Origin: Rhodoferax sp.
Lineage (GTDB): Bacteria > Pseudomonadota > Gammaproteobacteria > Burkholderiales > Burkholderiaceae_C
Direction: 5' to 3'
DNA: 64,000 nucleotides
Assembly (NCBI GenBank): GCA_013791765.1
Contig: VMTC01000063.1
Span: 30,206 to 94,205, forward strand
Position numbers and translations under genes: made by a program
Notes under the pieces: model-generated
What the model was told of the DNA's origin: nothing
Databases searched by the model: none
The model's input: only the letters and a program-made list of their open reading frames with translations
Part shown: positions 49,988 to 59,404 of the stretch, piece after piece
Layout: every line of letters starts with the position of its first letter
Numbering within the stretch: the first letter of the stretch is position 1

Positions 49988-51148
49988 ATGCATGAAATTC
50001 TGGATGAAGATGTTCGGCTACTCGAAGATGCCGCGCGCCGTTTTGCTTTGAGCGAAATCGCACCGCATATCAACGAGTGGGAAGAAGCCGGTGAATTCCC
50101 GCGCCGTTTGTACGCTCAGGCCGCCGAACTGGGCTGGCTGGCGTTGGGCTACCCCGAGGCCTTGGGCGGCGCGCCCAGCCCGTGGCACTTGCGCAATGCC
50201 ATGACGGTCGCACTGGCTCGTTTTGGCGGCAGTGGTGGGTTGATGGCTGGCCTGTTCAGTCACAACATTGGCCTGCCGCCGCTGATTCGCCACGGCAGTG
50301 CCGCCTTGCAGCAGGAGGTGGTGCCAGCAGTGTTGCGCGGTGAAAAGATTGCCGCGCTGGCCATCACCGAGCCCGGCGGTGGCACTGATGTGTCGTCGCT
50401 GCGCACCACGGCGCGGCTGGACGGTGATGCGTATGTGGTGGACGGGGACAAGACCTTCATCACGTCGGGCATGCGCGCCGACTGGTTCACGGTGGCGGTG
50501 CGCACCGACCTGAAAATCAAAGGCCCGGGTGGCATCTCGATGCTGATGGTGCCGGGCGATGCGCCAGGCATGTCCCGCAGCCCCTTGAAGAAGATGGGCT
50601 GGCTCTGCTCCGACACGGCGCAACTGCACTTTGAGGGCGTACGCGTGCCGACCCGCTATCTGGTGGGTGAAGAAGGGACCGGCTTCAAGATGATCCTGAC
50701 CAACTTCAACGGCGAGCGCCTGTCGATGGCGGCGATGGCGCTGGGCTTTTCCGAGTGCTGCTACGACGAGGCGCTGGCCTGGGCGCGCCAGCGCAAGACC
50801 TTTGGCACCGCGCTGGTGGACCACCAGGTGATTCGCCACAAGCTGATGGACATGAAGATGCGCATCGAGTCCACCCGCGCCTGGTTGGATACCGTCTCAA
50901 GCCGGGCAGACTCGGGTGACAAAGCCGCGAAAGGCGCCGAGTGGGTGGCGCAGGTCTGCCTGCTCAAGAACCACGCGACGCAAACCATGCAGTTCTGCGC
51001 CGACCAGGGCGTGCAGATTCTGGGTGGCATGGGCTTCATGCGCGGCACTGCCTGCGAGCGAATCTACCGTGAGGTCAAGGTCATGATGATTGGCGGGGGC
51101 ACCGAGGAAATCATGAAAGAGTTGGCCTCGCGTCAGCTTGGCCTGTGA
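49988..51148 (+). CDS. Acyl-CoA dehydrogenase
   Basis: 386 residues, the standard four-domain size, preceded by AAGGA. ALAITEPGGGTDVSSLRTTA binds FAD, GERLSMAAMALGFSECCYDE and QILGGMGFMRGTACERIYRE are conserved; the latter with GGGTEEIMKELASRQLG forms the C-terminal catalytic region. FAD-dependent oxidation of an acyl-CoA. The operon context suggests a branched or special acyl substrate distinct from that of the 39348 enzyme (inference). Confidence 0.92.
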   Translation: MHEILDEDVRLLEDAARRFALSEIAPHINEWEEAGEFPRRLYAQAAELGWLALGYPEALGGAPSPWHLRNAMTVALARFGGSGGLMAGLFSHNIGLPPLIRHGSAALQQEVVPAVLRGEKIAALAITEPGGGTDVSSLRTTARLDGDAYVVDGDKTFITSGMRADWFTVAVRTDLKIKGPGGISMLMVPGDAPGMSRSPLKKMGWLCSDTAQLHFEGVRVPTRYLVGEEGTGFKMILTNFNGERLSMAAMALGFSECCYDEALAWARQRKTFGTALVDHQVIRHKLMDMKMRIESTRAWLDTVSSRADSGDKAAKGAEWVAQVCLLKNHATQTMQFCADQGVQILGGMGFMRGTACERIYREVKVMMIGGGTEEIMKELASRQLGL

Positions 51149-51158
51149 GAATCAAACC

Positions 51159-51647
51159 ATGATCCAACGCCTTGTCCATGAGAAAGAAGTCGAGTTCGAA
51201 GAAGAATTCGTTGTCGGACTGAAAAAAGTCTTTGAAGAAATGATTGTGTTCAACCAGGTGCTGGGCCTGAAGATCACCTCCCTCAAGTCGAACCAGGTGC
51301 GGGCCCGCATCGACATGAAGCCTGAGTTGATTGGGCACTTCAGCTTCAACCGTGTTCACGGCGGCGTCATCAGCGCTGGCCTGGACGCCATGGGTGGTCT
51401 GGCTGTGATGGCCGCCATTGGGGCGCGCCACATGGACGAAACGCCCACGCAGCGCTTGCACCGTTTTGGCAAGCTCGGCACCATCGATTTGCGCATTGAC
51501 TATCTGCGTCCTGGCATCGGCGAGTACTTCGAGTTGCGCGCCGAAGTGATGCGGCTGGGCTCGCGCGTGGCCTCGACCCGCATGGAGTTTCTGGGCGCTG
51601 ACGGTAAACTGCTGTCAACCGGCGCCGGGGCCTATATCGTGTCGTAG
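51159..51647 (+). CDS. Hotdog thioesterase (YigI-like)
   Basis: 162 residues from the ATG at 51159; an earlier in-frame start overlaps the dehydrogenase gene. The hotdog core GHFSFNRVHGGVISAGLDAMGG and DLRIDYLRPG match YigI/PaaI-type acyl-CoA thioesterases. It probably recycles CoA in the same pathway. Ends before a bidirectional terminator shared with the convergent substrate-binding protein gene. Confidence 0.87.
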   Translation: MIQRLVHEKEVEFEEEFVVGLKKVFEEMIVFNQVLGLKITSLKSNQVRARIDMKPELIGHFSFNRVHGGVISAGLDAMGGLAVMAAIGARHMDETPTQRLHRFGKLGTIDLRIDYLRPGIGEYFELRAEVMRLGSRVASTRMEFLGADGKLLSTGAGAYIVS

Positions 51648-51665
51648 GGTTCGGCAGGCCCCATG

Positions 51666-51693
51666 AAAAAGGCCACCCGAGGGTGGCCTTTTT
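51666..51693. terminator. Bidirectional intrinsic terminator
   Basis: AAAAAGGCCACCC, two-base loop, GGGTGGCCTTTTT. Sits between the convergent thioesterase and substrate-binding protein genes. Confidence 0.92.
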
Positions 51694-51708
51694 CAGTTTT
51701 TGTAGTCC

Positions 51709-52887
51709 TTACTTCTTGGCCGGCATGGCATCCCCAATGTAAGGGCCCACAACCTTCCACTTGCCGTCTTGAATTTGCGACAGACGCGAAGCGTCGCTAC
51801 CCAGGCGCTTGGTGGGCGAGAAGGTGATGGTGGTGCTTCCAAAGATGTCCGGTGGCACGCTCAAGGTGTCCATGATTTTGATGAAGCTGTCGGTTGTCAG
51901 GTTCTTGCCCGCTTTGCTGGCCACATTGGCAAAGGTGTTGATGATGGTGTAACCATAGACCGAGAACACCGTTGGATCTTCATTGAACTTGGTCTTGTAC
52001 TTGTTGGCCCAGAACCTGATTTGGGGCGACTGCTCGTCGGTGTAAGGGTTTTGCACCGTCATGGCGGCATACAAGCCGTCCATGGCCTTGCCGCCGAGTT
52101 TGTGGATCAGGTCGGTGTAGGCCGCACTGGTGCCAATAAAGGTCGGGTTAAAGCCCGTTTTGCGTGACTCGCCGATGGTGCCGATGGTTTCACGAATGAT
52201 GGTGCCCAACACCACCATGTCACAGTCGGCGGCTTTCATCTTCGCCACCTGGGACGAAAAATCGGTCGCGCCGCGCTTGAACGATGTCTTTTCGGCGTAT
52301 TCCAGGTTCAGGGTCTTCAGGCCGGCTTCGCCGCCGCGCATCACTTCCAGGCCAAAGTCATCGTCTTGGTAAATTGTGCAGATTTTCTTGGCACCTTTGT
52401 CTTTCACCATCTGGGGTACGGCGCGACGCATCTGGTCAAAGTAGGTGGCGGCAAACGAGTACTTGAGCTTGTGGAAGGGCTCGTACATTTCGCGTGCGGC
52501 GGTGATCGGGAAGAAATTGATGACGTTCTTCTCGAACTGGACCGGCATCGCGGCCATGTTTTGCGCCGTGCCAATGTGGCCGACCATCATGAAAATCTTG
52601 TTCTGGTTCACCAGCTTCTGCGCTGCCAGAACGGCCTTCTTGGGGTCATAGCCGGAGTCTTCCACCAGCAAATTGAGCTTGCGACCATTGATGCCGCCTT
52701 GTTCGTTGATCTCATCGACCGCCAGCAGCATACCCAGGCGCGCCTGCTTGCCAAAGCCGGCCAGCGGGCCGGACAGATCCTGGATCGAGCCGAGTGTGAT
52801 CTCGGTCGGGCTGACGCCCTGCTGGGCGGTGGCAAGCGTGCTTGCCAGGGTCAGTGCGGCCAAGGCCACTGTCGCTTTGAATTTCAT
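51709..52887 (-). CDS. Liv-type ABC transporter periplasmic binding protein
   Basis: 392 residues from the ATG at 52887, with GGAGA upstream. Signal peptide MKFKATVALAALTLASTLATAQ; then VSPTEITLGSIQDLSGPLAGFG and KLNLLVEDSGYDPKKAVLAAQ, the Peripla_BP_6 (LivJ-like) fold. It captures the substrate for the permease encoded upstream on the same strand. In this transporter type with an acyl-CoA ligase the ligand is more likely an organic or aromatic acid than leucine (inference). Confidence 0.92.
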   Translation of the reverse strand: MKFKATVALAALTLASTLATAQQGVSPTEITLGSIQDLSGPLAGFGKQARLGMLLAVDEINEQGGINGRKLNLLVEDSGYDPKKAVLAAQKLVNQNKIFMMVGHIGTAQNMAAMPVQFEKNVINFFPITAAREMYEPFHKLKYSFAATYFDQMRRAVPQMVKDKGAKKICTIYQDDDFGLEVMRGGEAGLKTLNLEYAEKTSFKRGATDFSSQVAKMKAADCDMVVLGTIIRETIGTIGESRKTGFNPTFIGTSAAYTDLIHKLGGKAMDGLYAAMTVQNPYTDEQSPQIRFWANKYKTKFNEDPTVFSVYGYTIINTFANVASKAGKNLTTDSFIKIMDTLSVPPDIFGSTTITFSPTKRLGSDASRLSQIQDGKWKVVGPYIGDAMPAKK

Positions 52888-52911
52888 GCGTTGTCTCCGT
52901 TTGGTTAAAGA

Positions 52912-52954
52912 AAAAATGGTCAAGAATGCCAATTGGGCCTGCTGCATTCTTGAC
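52912..52954 (-). terminator. Perfect 11-bp inverted repeat with T-tract
   Basis: On the leftward strand GTCAAGAATGC, 14-base loop, GCATTCTTGAC, then CATTTTTTC. It follows the acyl-CoA ligase gene and precedes the binding-protein gene; it may terminate the ABC operon or attenuate read-through into the binding-protein gene. Confidence 0.75.
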
Positions 52955-53006
52955 GCCACCCGATAAATGTCAAGTTGTCGTAAACCCGCAATGGCCCTGT
53001 TGGCGA

Positions 53007-54863
53007 TCAAAGGTACATGGCTTCAATCTGGGCTGCGTATTTCTGCTCCACCAGCTTGCGCTTGAGCTTCATGGTGGGGGTCAGCTCTTCGTCTTCCGCG
53101 GTCAACTGGTTTTCCAGCAGGAAGAATTTCTTGATCTGTTCAACCCGCGCGAACTTCTTGTTGACCCGGTCGATATCGAGCTGAATCAACGCCTGGACCT
53201 CGGGCGAGCGGGTCAGTGAGGCGTAGTTGCTGAACGGTACATCCGCATCCTGGGCGAATTTTTCGACGTTTTCCTGGTCGATCATGATGATGACGGTCAG
53301 GTACGGCCGCTTGTCGCCGATGACCACCGCGTCGGTGATGTAGGGCGAGAACTTCAGGTCATTCTCCAGTTCGCTCGGGGTCACGTTCTTACCGCCGGCC
53401 GTGATGATGATGTCCTTCATACGGTCGGTGATGCGAAAGTAACCCTCAAGGTCCATCACACCCACATCGCCGGTGTGCAGCCAGCCGTCCTTGTCAATCG
53501 TCTCGGCCGTTTTCTCCGGCAGGTTCAGGTAGCCGGCGAACACGTTCTTGCCGCGCACCAGGATCTCACCGGTGGCTGGGTCGAGCCGCACCTCGTTGAA
53601 GGCTGCAGCCGGCCCGATCGAGCCGGGGCGCATGCGATCCGCCGGTACACCGGTGGAGGCGCCGCAGGTCTCCGTCATGCCCCAGACCTCGAGCATGGGC
53701 ACGCCCAGGGCGAGGTACCAGCGCACCAGGTCGGGCGAGATCGGTGCCGCCCCGGTAACCAGAAAGCGGGCCCGATGAATGCCGATGAGTTTGCGCACGT
53801 TGTTCAAGGCCACCCACTGGGCGATCTGGAACTTGAACTTGAGCCAAGTGCTCACGGCTTGCCCTGCCAGCACCCGATTGGCAATCTCGGTGCCGACACC
53901 AATGCCCCAGGCGTAGGCGGCTTGCTGCACTGCGCCGGCCTCTTTCAGGGAAATCATCACACCCGAATAGAACTTCTCCCACACGCGTGGCACGCCAGTG
54001 AACACCGTTGGCGCAATCTCCCGCACGTTTTCGGGGATGGTTTCCGGGTTTTCGACAAAGTTGAGTTTGGTTCCGGTGTACAAGGCAAAGTACTCGCCTC
54101 CCATTCGCTCGGCGATGTGACACAGCGGCAAAAAGCACATGCGCTCGTCCTGTTCGTTCTGCGCCACCAGCGAGTTGTAGCCGCGCACGGTGTAAACCAG
54201 CCCGGCGTGCAGATGCATGGCGCCCTTGGGCTTGCCGGTGGTGCCGGAGGTGTAGACCAGAATCGCCAGGTCTTCGGGGCGGCAGGCGTCAACGCGTTGC
54301 TGCAGCTCGTTCGGGTGCTGCGTCAGATAAGTGCGTCCCAGTGCACGCAGTGCCTCCAGGCTGAGGATGTCGGCATCTTCCAGGTCGTGCAGCCCCTCCA
54401 TGTTGAACACCACGATTTTGCGCAGACCTGGCAACTGGTCGCGCACCTCTAGTGCCTTGTCGAGTTGTTCGTCGTCTTCCACAAACAGGAATGTGGTGCG
54501 CGAATCCTCGCTTAAATACTGCACTTGCGAGGCTGCATCGGTCGGGTAGATGCCGTTGGAGACGCCGCCGCAGGAAAGCACTGCCAGGTCGGCCCAGACC
54601 CACTCGACCACGGTGTTGGACAGAATCGAGGCGCACTCACCCTTGGCAAACCCCAGGCTCATCAGGCCCCCTGCGATTTCGCTCACGGCCGTGGCCGTCT
54701 GGTTCCAGGTCTGTGCGCGCCATAGCCCCAGGTGCTTCTGGCGCATCCAGACATTGGGGCCACGTTGTTTCACAGCGTTCCAGAACATCGCCGCAATGGT
54801 CTCGCCCGGCATCACGATGTCGCGGTTGGGCTGTATGCCGCTTAAATCCCAGAGTTGAGTCAT
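53007..54863 (-). CDS. Long-chain acyl-CoA synthetase (AMP-forming) in an ABC operon
   Basis: 618 residues. LVYTSGTTGKPKGAMHLHAG is the A3 P-loop, WGMTETCG the A5 motif, GWLHTGDVGVMD the A7 motif and DIIITAGGKNVTPSELE the A8 hinge. Long-chain FadD15-like architecture. It starts six bases after the LivF-like ATPase gene, so uptake and CoA activation are co-expressed: the imported acid is probably trapped as its CoA ester (inference). Confidence 0.92.
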   Translation of the reverse strand: MTQLWDLSGIQPNRDIVMPGETIAAMFWNAVKQRGPNVWMRQKHLGLWRAQTWNQTATAVSEIAGGLMSLGFAKGECASILSNTVVEWVWADLAVLSCGGVSNGIYPTDAASQVQYLSEDSRTTFLFVEDDEQLDKALEVRDQLPGLRKIVVFNMEGLHDLEDADILSLEALRALGRTYLTQHPNELQQRVDACRPEDLAILVYTSGTTGKPKGAMHLHAGLVYTVRGYNSLVAQNEQDERMCFLPLCHIAERMGGEYFALYTGTKLNFVENPETIPENVREIAPTVFTGVPRVWEKFYSGVMISLKEAGAVQQAAYAWGIGVGTEIANRVLAGQAVSTWLKFKFQIAQWVALNNVRKLIGIHRARFLVTGAAPISPDLVRWYLALGVPMLEVWGMTETCGASTGVPADRMRPGSIGPAAAFNEVRLDPATGEILVRGKNVFAGYLNLPEKTAETIDKDGWLHTGDVGVMDLEGYFRITDRMKDIIITAGGKNVTPSELENDLKFSPYITDAVVIGDKRPYLTVIIMIDQENVEKFAQDADVPFSNYASLTRSPEVQALIQLDIDRVNKKFARVEQIKKFFLLENQLTAEDEELTPTMKLKRKLVEQKYAAQIEAMYL

Positions 54864-54869
54864 CTGTTC

Positions 54870-55667
54870 TTACCTCCAGGTTTTCTTCTTCTTCCAGCGC
54901 CGCTCGCCACGCACGCCGTCTTCCTTGAGCCCGAGATAGAACTCCTTGATGTCGTCCTTTTCACGCAGGCGTGCGCAGGTGTCTTCCATCACGATACGGC
55001 CGTTTTCCAGCACGTAGCCGTAGTCGGACGCGTTGAGCGCCATGTTGGCGTTCTGCTCCACCAGCAAGATAGTGGTGCCGCGTTCGCGGTTGATACGCAC
55101 CACGATCTCAAATATTTCTTTGGTCAGCTTGGGCGAGAGGCCCAGACTGGGTTCGTCCAGCAAGATCAGGTCAGGGTTGGCCATCAGGGCGCGCGAGATC
55201 GACAGCATCTGTTGCTGCCCGCCTGAAAGCAAGCCGGCATTCTGGTTGGCACGCTCACGCAAAATCGGGAAGTAGCCGTAAACGCCCTCCATGTCTTTGG
55301 CCACGCCGTCGCTGTCTTTACGGGTGTAGGCGCCCATCAGCAGGTTGTCGTGCACGCTCAGCAGCGGAAACACCTCGCGCCCCTCGGGCACATGGCTCAG
55401 GCCTTGCTGCACGATGTAGGCTGGGTCTTGCGCCGTGATGTTGGTGCCCTTGAACTCAATCGACCCCTTGCGCGGATCGATGATGCCCGAGATGGTCTTC
55501 AGAATGGTGGTCTTGCCGGCCCCGTTGGAGCCGAGCACTGTGGCTATTTCGCCGCGCCGCACTTGCAGGCTGACGCCGCGAATCGCCTTGATCGGGCCGT
55601 ACGCGCTCTCGACGTTGAGCAACTTGAGAACGGGTTGATCGCTAATGGGGGGAGGCGTGTTGCTCAT
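54870..55667 (-). CDS. livF: Branched-chain-type ABC transporter ATP-binding protein (LivF)
   Basis: 265 residues. Walker A GSNGAGKTTI, ABC signature LLSGGQQQML, Walker B LILLDEPSLGLSP. LivF-like by the VPEGREVFPLLSVHDNL block. Its start overlaps the LivG stop (ATGA). The C-terminal extension after residue 240 (KEDGVRGERRWKKKKTW) is basic and unusual. Powers the inner-membrane importer. Confidence 0.92.
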   Translation of the reverse strand: MSNTPPPISDQPVLKLLNVESAYGPIKAIRGVSLQVRRGEIATVLGSNGAGKTTILKTISGIIDPRKGSIEFKGTNITAQDPAYIVQQGLSHVPEGREVFPLLSVHDNLLMGAYTRKDSDGVAKDMEGVYGYFPILRERANQNAGLLSGGQQQMLSISRALMANPDLILLDEPSLGLSPKLTKEIFEIVVRINRERGTTILLVEQNANMALNASDYGYVLENGRIVMEDTCARLREKDDIKEFYLGLKEDGVRGERRWKKKKTWR

Positions 55668-56512
55668 GCTTTTGGCCTGCGCAGTGAAGAAACGTCGTCA
55701 ATCGAACCTAAGTAGGCTTCGATCACCCCGGGGTCGTTTTGCACTTCACGCGGCGTGCCCATGGCAATTACCTCGCCCTGATTCATCGCCAGCACGCGGT
55801 CAGAGACTTTGGAGACCAGAGTCATGTCATGTTCCACCATCAGCACCGTGATGCCCAGATCGTTTTTAATATCGGCAATCCAGAAGGCCATGTCTTCGGT
55901 TTCCTCCACATTCAGGCCGCTCGAGGGTTCATCAAGCAGCAACAGCTTGGGCTCAGTGCACAAGGCCCGCGCCACTTCAACCACCTTGCGCACGCCGTAA
56001 GGCAGTCCCGCCACCATGGAATCACGGTGATGCTGCAGATCAAGAAATTCGATGACTTCTTCGGCTTTTTCGCGCGCCTTGAGTTCTGCATCGCGTGCCG
56101 TCCGGGTGAAAAAAAGGTCTTGCCAGAGGCCGGTCTTGCGCTGTGTATGGCGACCGATCAGCAAGTTATGCAGCACGGTGGCGTGCTCGAATAACTCGAT
56201 GTTCTGAAAGGTGCGCGCAATGCCCAACCCAGCCACATTCTGTGGCGGCTGATCCGTCAGCCGGATGCCCCCCTGCGGTCCGAGGTAATCAATTTCGCCG
56301 GCGGTTGGCGTGTAGATGCGGCTGATCAAATTGAAGACGGTGGTCTTGCCCGCGCCGTTGGGACCAATCAGGGTGAAGACTTCGCCCTGTTTGACATCAA
56401 AGCTCACGTTATTGACCGCCAGCACGCCGCCGAAGCGCACGCTCAATTGCTTGGCGGACAAAAGGGCTTGAGACGCAGGCTGGGCAGGCGATGGGTTCAT
56501 GGCGGTACTCAT
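55664..56512 (-). CDS. livG: Branched-chain-type ABC transporter ATP-binding protein (LivG)
   Basis: 282 residues. Walker A GPNGAGKTTVFN, LivG insert with GLGIARTFQNIELFE, signature-like LPYGVRKVVEVARAL, Walker B LLLLDEPSSGLN. The ABC signature is LPYGVRK instead of LSGGQ-like, as common in LivG proteins. Coupled by ATGA overlaps to livF and livM. Confidence 0.92.
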   Translation of the reverse strand: MSTAMNPSPAQPASQALLSAKQLSVRFGGVLAVNNVSFDVKQGEVFTLIGPNGAGKTTVFNLISRIYTPTAGEIDYLGPQGGIRLTDQPPQNVAGLGIARTFQNIELFEHATVLHNLLIGRHTQRKTGLWQDLFFTRTARDAELKAREKAEEVIEFLDLQHHRDSMVAGLPYGVRKVVEVARALCTEPKLLLLDEPSSGLNVEETEDMAFWIADIKNDLGITVLMVEHDMTLVSKVSDRVLAMNQGEVIAMGTPREVQNDPGVIEAYLGSIDDVSSLRRPKA

Positions 56513-57585
56513 TTCAGTCGATCCGATTTCTGGAAGGATTTTTGCCGCTTGAACATGCCTTTACGGTAAAAAGGAAACATCTGCAAATAGGTTCGAATTT
56601 TGAGCCAACGCCCGTAAAGGCCCATCGGCTCGAACAGCACAAAGACCACCAGCACCACGCCATAGACCAGGCCCTGCAGGCCGGGCGCCTGGCCGATGGC
56701 AGACGGCAAATAGTCCTTCACCATGGCGATGGCCTGCGGCATTGTGATCAAGAAAATGGCACCCAGAAAAGCACCATGAACCGAGCCGACGCCACCGATC
56801 ACGATCATCAAGAGCAGGTCAATCGACTGCAAGATATTGAACTGGTCAGGGGAGATAAACTGCAACTGGTGTGCATACAGGGCGCCGGCAATGCCAGCCA
56901 GCGCGGCTGACAGGGAGAACGACAAGGTCTTGTACCAGGCCAGGTGAATGCCCATGCTCTGCGCCGAAATTTCGGAGTCGCGGATCGCGACAAAGGCGCG
57001 CCCGGTGGGTGAGCGCAGCAGGTTCAAGATACCCAGCGTAGCCAGCACAGTGATCACGAGGCATAGAAAATAAAACTCCTCGCCCGTGTTCAAGGTCCAG
57101 CCAAACATGTCAGGCTTCTTGATGTGGATGCCCGCGTTGCCGCCGGTGACAGACTCCCAGCGCGCCAGCACTTCTTCCACGATGAAGCCAAAGGACAGCG
57201 TGGCGATGCCCAAGTAGATGCCTTTGACCCGCAGCGCAGGCAAGCCCACCACCAGGCCCACGGCCGCCGACAGCCCGGCGGCGCAGGCCAATGCCAGCGG
57301 AAACGGCAAGCCCATATTGGTCAGCACCGCCTGCGTGTAGGCGCCCACGCCCAAAAAGGCGGCGTGGCCGAGCGAGAACAGGCCGGTAAAACCCGCCAGC
57401 AGCATCAACCCCAGGCCCGCAATCGCGTAAATCAGCACAAAGGTCAGTTGCGCCAACCAGTATTCCTGCACCAGCCAGGGTGCCAGCAGCAGCACCAGTA
57501 TGAGCGTGCCGTACCAAAAGAGGTGGCCGCCATGCTTGGCCAGGTTGACGTCCTGGCCGTAATCGGTCTTGAAAATGAATCTCAT
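56509..57585 (-). CDS. livM: Branched-chain-type ABC transporter permease (LivM)
   Basis: 358 residues, multiple membrane segments; GLNLMLAGFTGLFSLGHAAF-like sequence and the EAA-type FVAIRDSEISAQSMGIHL loop are LivM hallmarks. C-terminal extension YGRWLKIRTYLQMFPFYRKG is cytoplasmic and basic. Forms the transport channel with LivH. Overlaps livG and livH by ATGA. Confidence 0.92.
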   Translation of the reverse strand: MRFIFKTDYGQDVNLAKHGGHLFWYGTLILVLLLAPWLVQEYWLAQLTFVLIYAIAGLGLMLLAGFTGLFSLGHAAFLGVGAYTQAVLTNMGLPFPLALACAAGLSAAVGLVVGLPALRVKGIYLGIATLSFGFIVEEVLARWESVTGGNAGIHIKKPDMFGWTLNTGEEFYFLCLVITVLATLGILNLLRSPTGRAFVAIRDSEISAQSMGIHLAWYKTLSFSLSAALAGIAGALYAHQLQFISPDQFNILQSIDLLLMIVIGGVGSVHGAFLGAIFLITMPQAIAMVKDYLPSAIGQAPGLQGLVYGVVLVVFVLFEPMGLYGRWLKIRTYLQMFPFYRKGMFKRQKSFQKSDRLK

Positions 57586-58457
57586 ACTTTCTTGCTCAAT
57601 TTCTCGCCGAACAAGCCGTTGGGTTTAACCACCAGCATGATGAGCACCACGATGTAGGCGGCGGTGTCCTTGAAACCATCGGGCAGGTAAAAGCCCGACA
57701 GCGACTCCACAATGCCAATGATCAGTCCGCCCACGATGGCGCCAGGCAAACTGCCAAAGCCGCCCACCACTGCGGCCGGAAACGCCTTCAGACCAATGAA
57801 CCCCATGTTGGCATGCACAAAGGTAATCGGGGCCAGCAGCAGTCCGGCAATGGCCGCGACGGCTGCAGCCAGACCCCAGGCGATGCCGTTGAGTCGTTTC
57901 ACCGGAATGCCCATGTAATAAGCGGCCAACTGGTTTTGCGAGGCCGCCTGCATCGCGATGCCAAGCTTGCTGTAGCGAAACAGCGCGTAAAGCAGCGCGC
58001 ACAGCACACCGGTGGCGCCAATCACCACCATCTGCTCAACGTTGAGCACCAGGCCGGCGACGTTCCATATCTCGTCTTTGTACGGAACCGGCAGCATGTG
58101 TGTCTCGGTCCCGATGTTGGGAATCATGGTGATCAGGCCGCGCGCCACATAGCCAATGCCGATGGTCAGCATGACGATGGAAAATGCCGGTTGCCCCAGG
58201 ATCGGGCGAATCACCAGGCGCTCCAACACCACGCCGAACAGCGCCATGGCCGCGATGGCGGACAGCACCGAGAGCCAGTACGGAAAGCCGAGCAGGGTCA
58301 TGCCCGCCAGACCGCCGAAAGCGCCCAGCATCATCAGCTCGCCCTGGGCGAAGCTCACGGTCTCGGTGGCTTTGTAGATGAGCACGAAGCCCAATGCGAT
58401 CAGTCCGTAGATGCACCCTTGTGCGATGCCGCTGATCACCAGTTGTAGAAGCTGCAC
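57582..58457 (-). CDS. livH: Branched-chain-type ABC transporter permease (LivH)
   Basis: 291 residues from the GTG at 58457 (VQLLQLVISGIAQGCIYGL), with AGGAGA just before it; a longer frame to 58568 is not preferred because it lies in the promoter region. ATETVSFAQGELMMLGAF and AFPAAVVGGFGSLPGA are LivH motifs. First gene of the importer operon, divergent from the enoyl-CoA hydratase gene. Confidence 0.92.
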   Translation of the reverse strand: MQLLQLVISGIAQGCIYGLIALGFVLIYKATETVSFAQGELMMLGAFGGLAGMTLLGFPYWLSVLSAIAAMALFGVVLERLVIRPILGQPAFSIVMLTIGIGYVARGLITMIPNIGTETHMLPVPYKDEIWNVAGLVLNVEQMVVIGATGVLCALLYALFRYSKLGIAMQAASQNQLAAYYMGIPVKRLNGIAWGLAAAVAAIAGLLLAPITFVHANMGFIGLKAFPAAVVGGFGSLPGAIVGGLIIGIVESLSGFYLPDGFKDTAAYIVVLIMLVVKPNGLFGEKLSKKV

Positions 58458-58507
58458 TTTGTCTCCTGTTGCATAGCTTTCGTTTATAGCGGCTCTGCGC
58501 CGCAAGA

Positions 58508-58537
58508 CCGACAGGGTTTTTACCGAGACACTGTCGG
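58508..58537. promoter_or_regulatory. Inverted repeat in the livH/hydratase divergent promoter
   Basis: CCGACAG, 16 bases, CTGTCGG, perfect arms. Sits in the 131-bp gap between livH and the enoyl-CoA hydratase gene; candidate binding site for an unidentified regulator. Confidence 0.4.
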
Positions 58538-58588
58538 GCAGGCGACAGAAGAGAGCAGTTATTGGCAAAAAACCGGCATCATGGCGCC

Positions 58589-59404
58589 ATGAACAACACC
58601 GTCAATATTTGTCAACATGGCTCCATCACCGTCGTGACGCTGAATCGCCCTGATGTGTGCAACGCTGTCAATGCGGTGACGGCGCGCGAACTGCATGCGG
58701 CTTTCCTCGCGTTTGATAACGATGACGAGGCGCGCGTGGCGGTGTTTCATGGCGCCCATGGCCACTTCTGCGCTGGCTGGGATTTGCAGGCCGGTGCCCG
58801 AATGGTGCTGCCGGGCAATCCAGATCAACCATCGCCCCTGGTGGAGCTGGATTTTTCACCGAAAGACTGTGCGTCACCCGGTCCGCTCGGACCTATGGGA
58901 CCTTCACGCTTGCTGCTGTCAAAGCCGGTGATCGCCGCCATCAGCGGTGCGGCGGTGGCTGGCGGTATGGAGCTGGCATTGTGGTGCGACATGCGGGTGA
59001 TGGAGGTGGATGCCTACTTTGGCGTGTTCTGCCGCCGCTTTGGCGTGCCGTTGATCGATGGCGGCACGGTGCGCCTACCTCGGCTGATCGGTATGGGGCA
59101 TGCCATGGACCTAATCCTGACCGGGCGTAAAGTGGAAGCGGCCGAGGCGCTGCAAATGGGCTTGTGCAACCGGGTGGTGCCTACCGGGCAGGCCCTGGAG
59201 GCAGCGCTGGCGTTGGCGCAACAGCTCGCCAGTTTCCCGCAAGAAACCATGCGAGCCGACCGAATGAGTGCCTACGCCCAGTGGGATTTGCCGCTGTCGC
59301 AAGCGCTGCATCAGGAGTGGGAGCGCGGGAAGCAATGCATTGACGCCGGACTGCAAGGTGCACTGCGCTTTTCCGCAGGTGCCGGGCGTCACGGAAAATT
59401 TTAG
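58589..59404 (+). CDS. Enoyl-CoA hydratase/isomerase family protein
   Basis: 271 residues from the ATG at 58589; a TTG nine codons earlier is rejected. GHFCAGWDLQAGARM gives the oxyanion hole and AISGAAVAGGMELALWCDMR the second; VFCRRFGVPLIDGGTVRLPR has no Glu at the usual catalytic spot, so activity is uncertain. Divergent from livH. Crotonase-fold enzyme of acyl-CoA catabolism. Confidence 0.85.
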   Translation: MNNTVNICQHGSITVVTLNRPDVCNAVNAVTARELHAAFLAFDNDDEARVAVFHGAHGHFCAGWDLQAGARMVLPGNPDQPSPLVELDFSPKDCASPGPLGPMGPSRLLLSKPVIAAISGAAVAGGMELALWCDMRVMEVDAYFGVFCRRFGVPLIDGGTVRLPRLIGMGHAMDLILTGRKVEAAEALQMGLCNRVVPTGQALEAALALAQQLASFPQETMRADRMSAYAQWDLPLSQALHQEWERGKQCIDAGLQGALRFSAGAGRHGKF

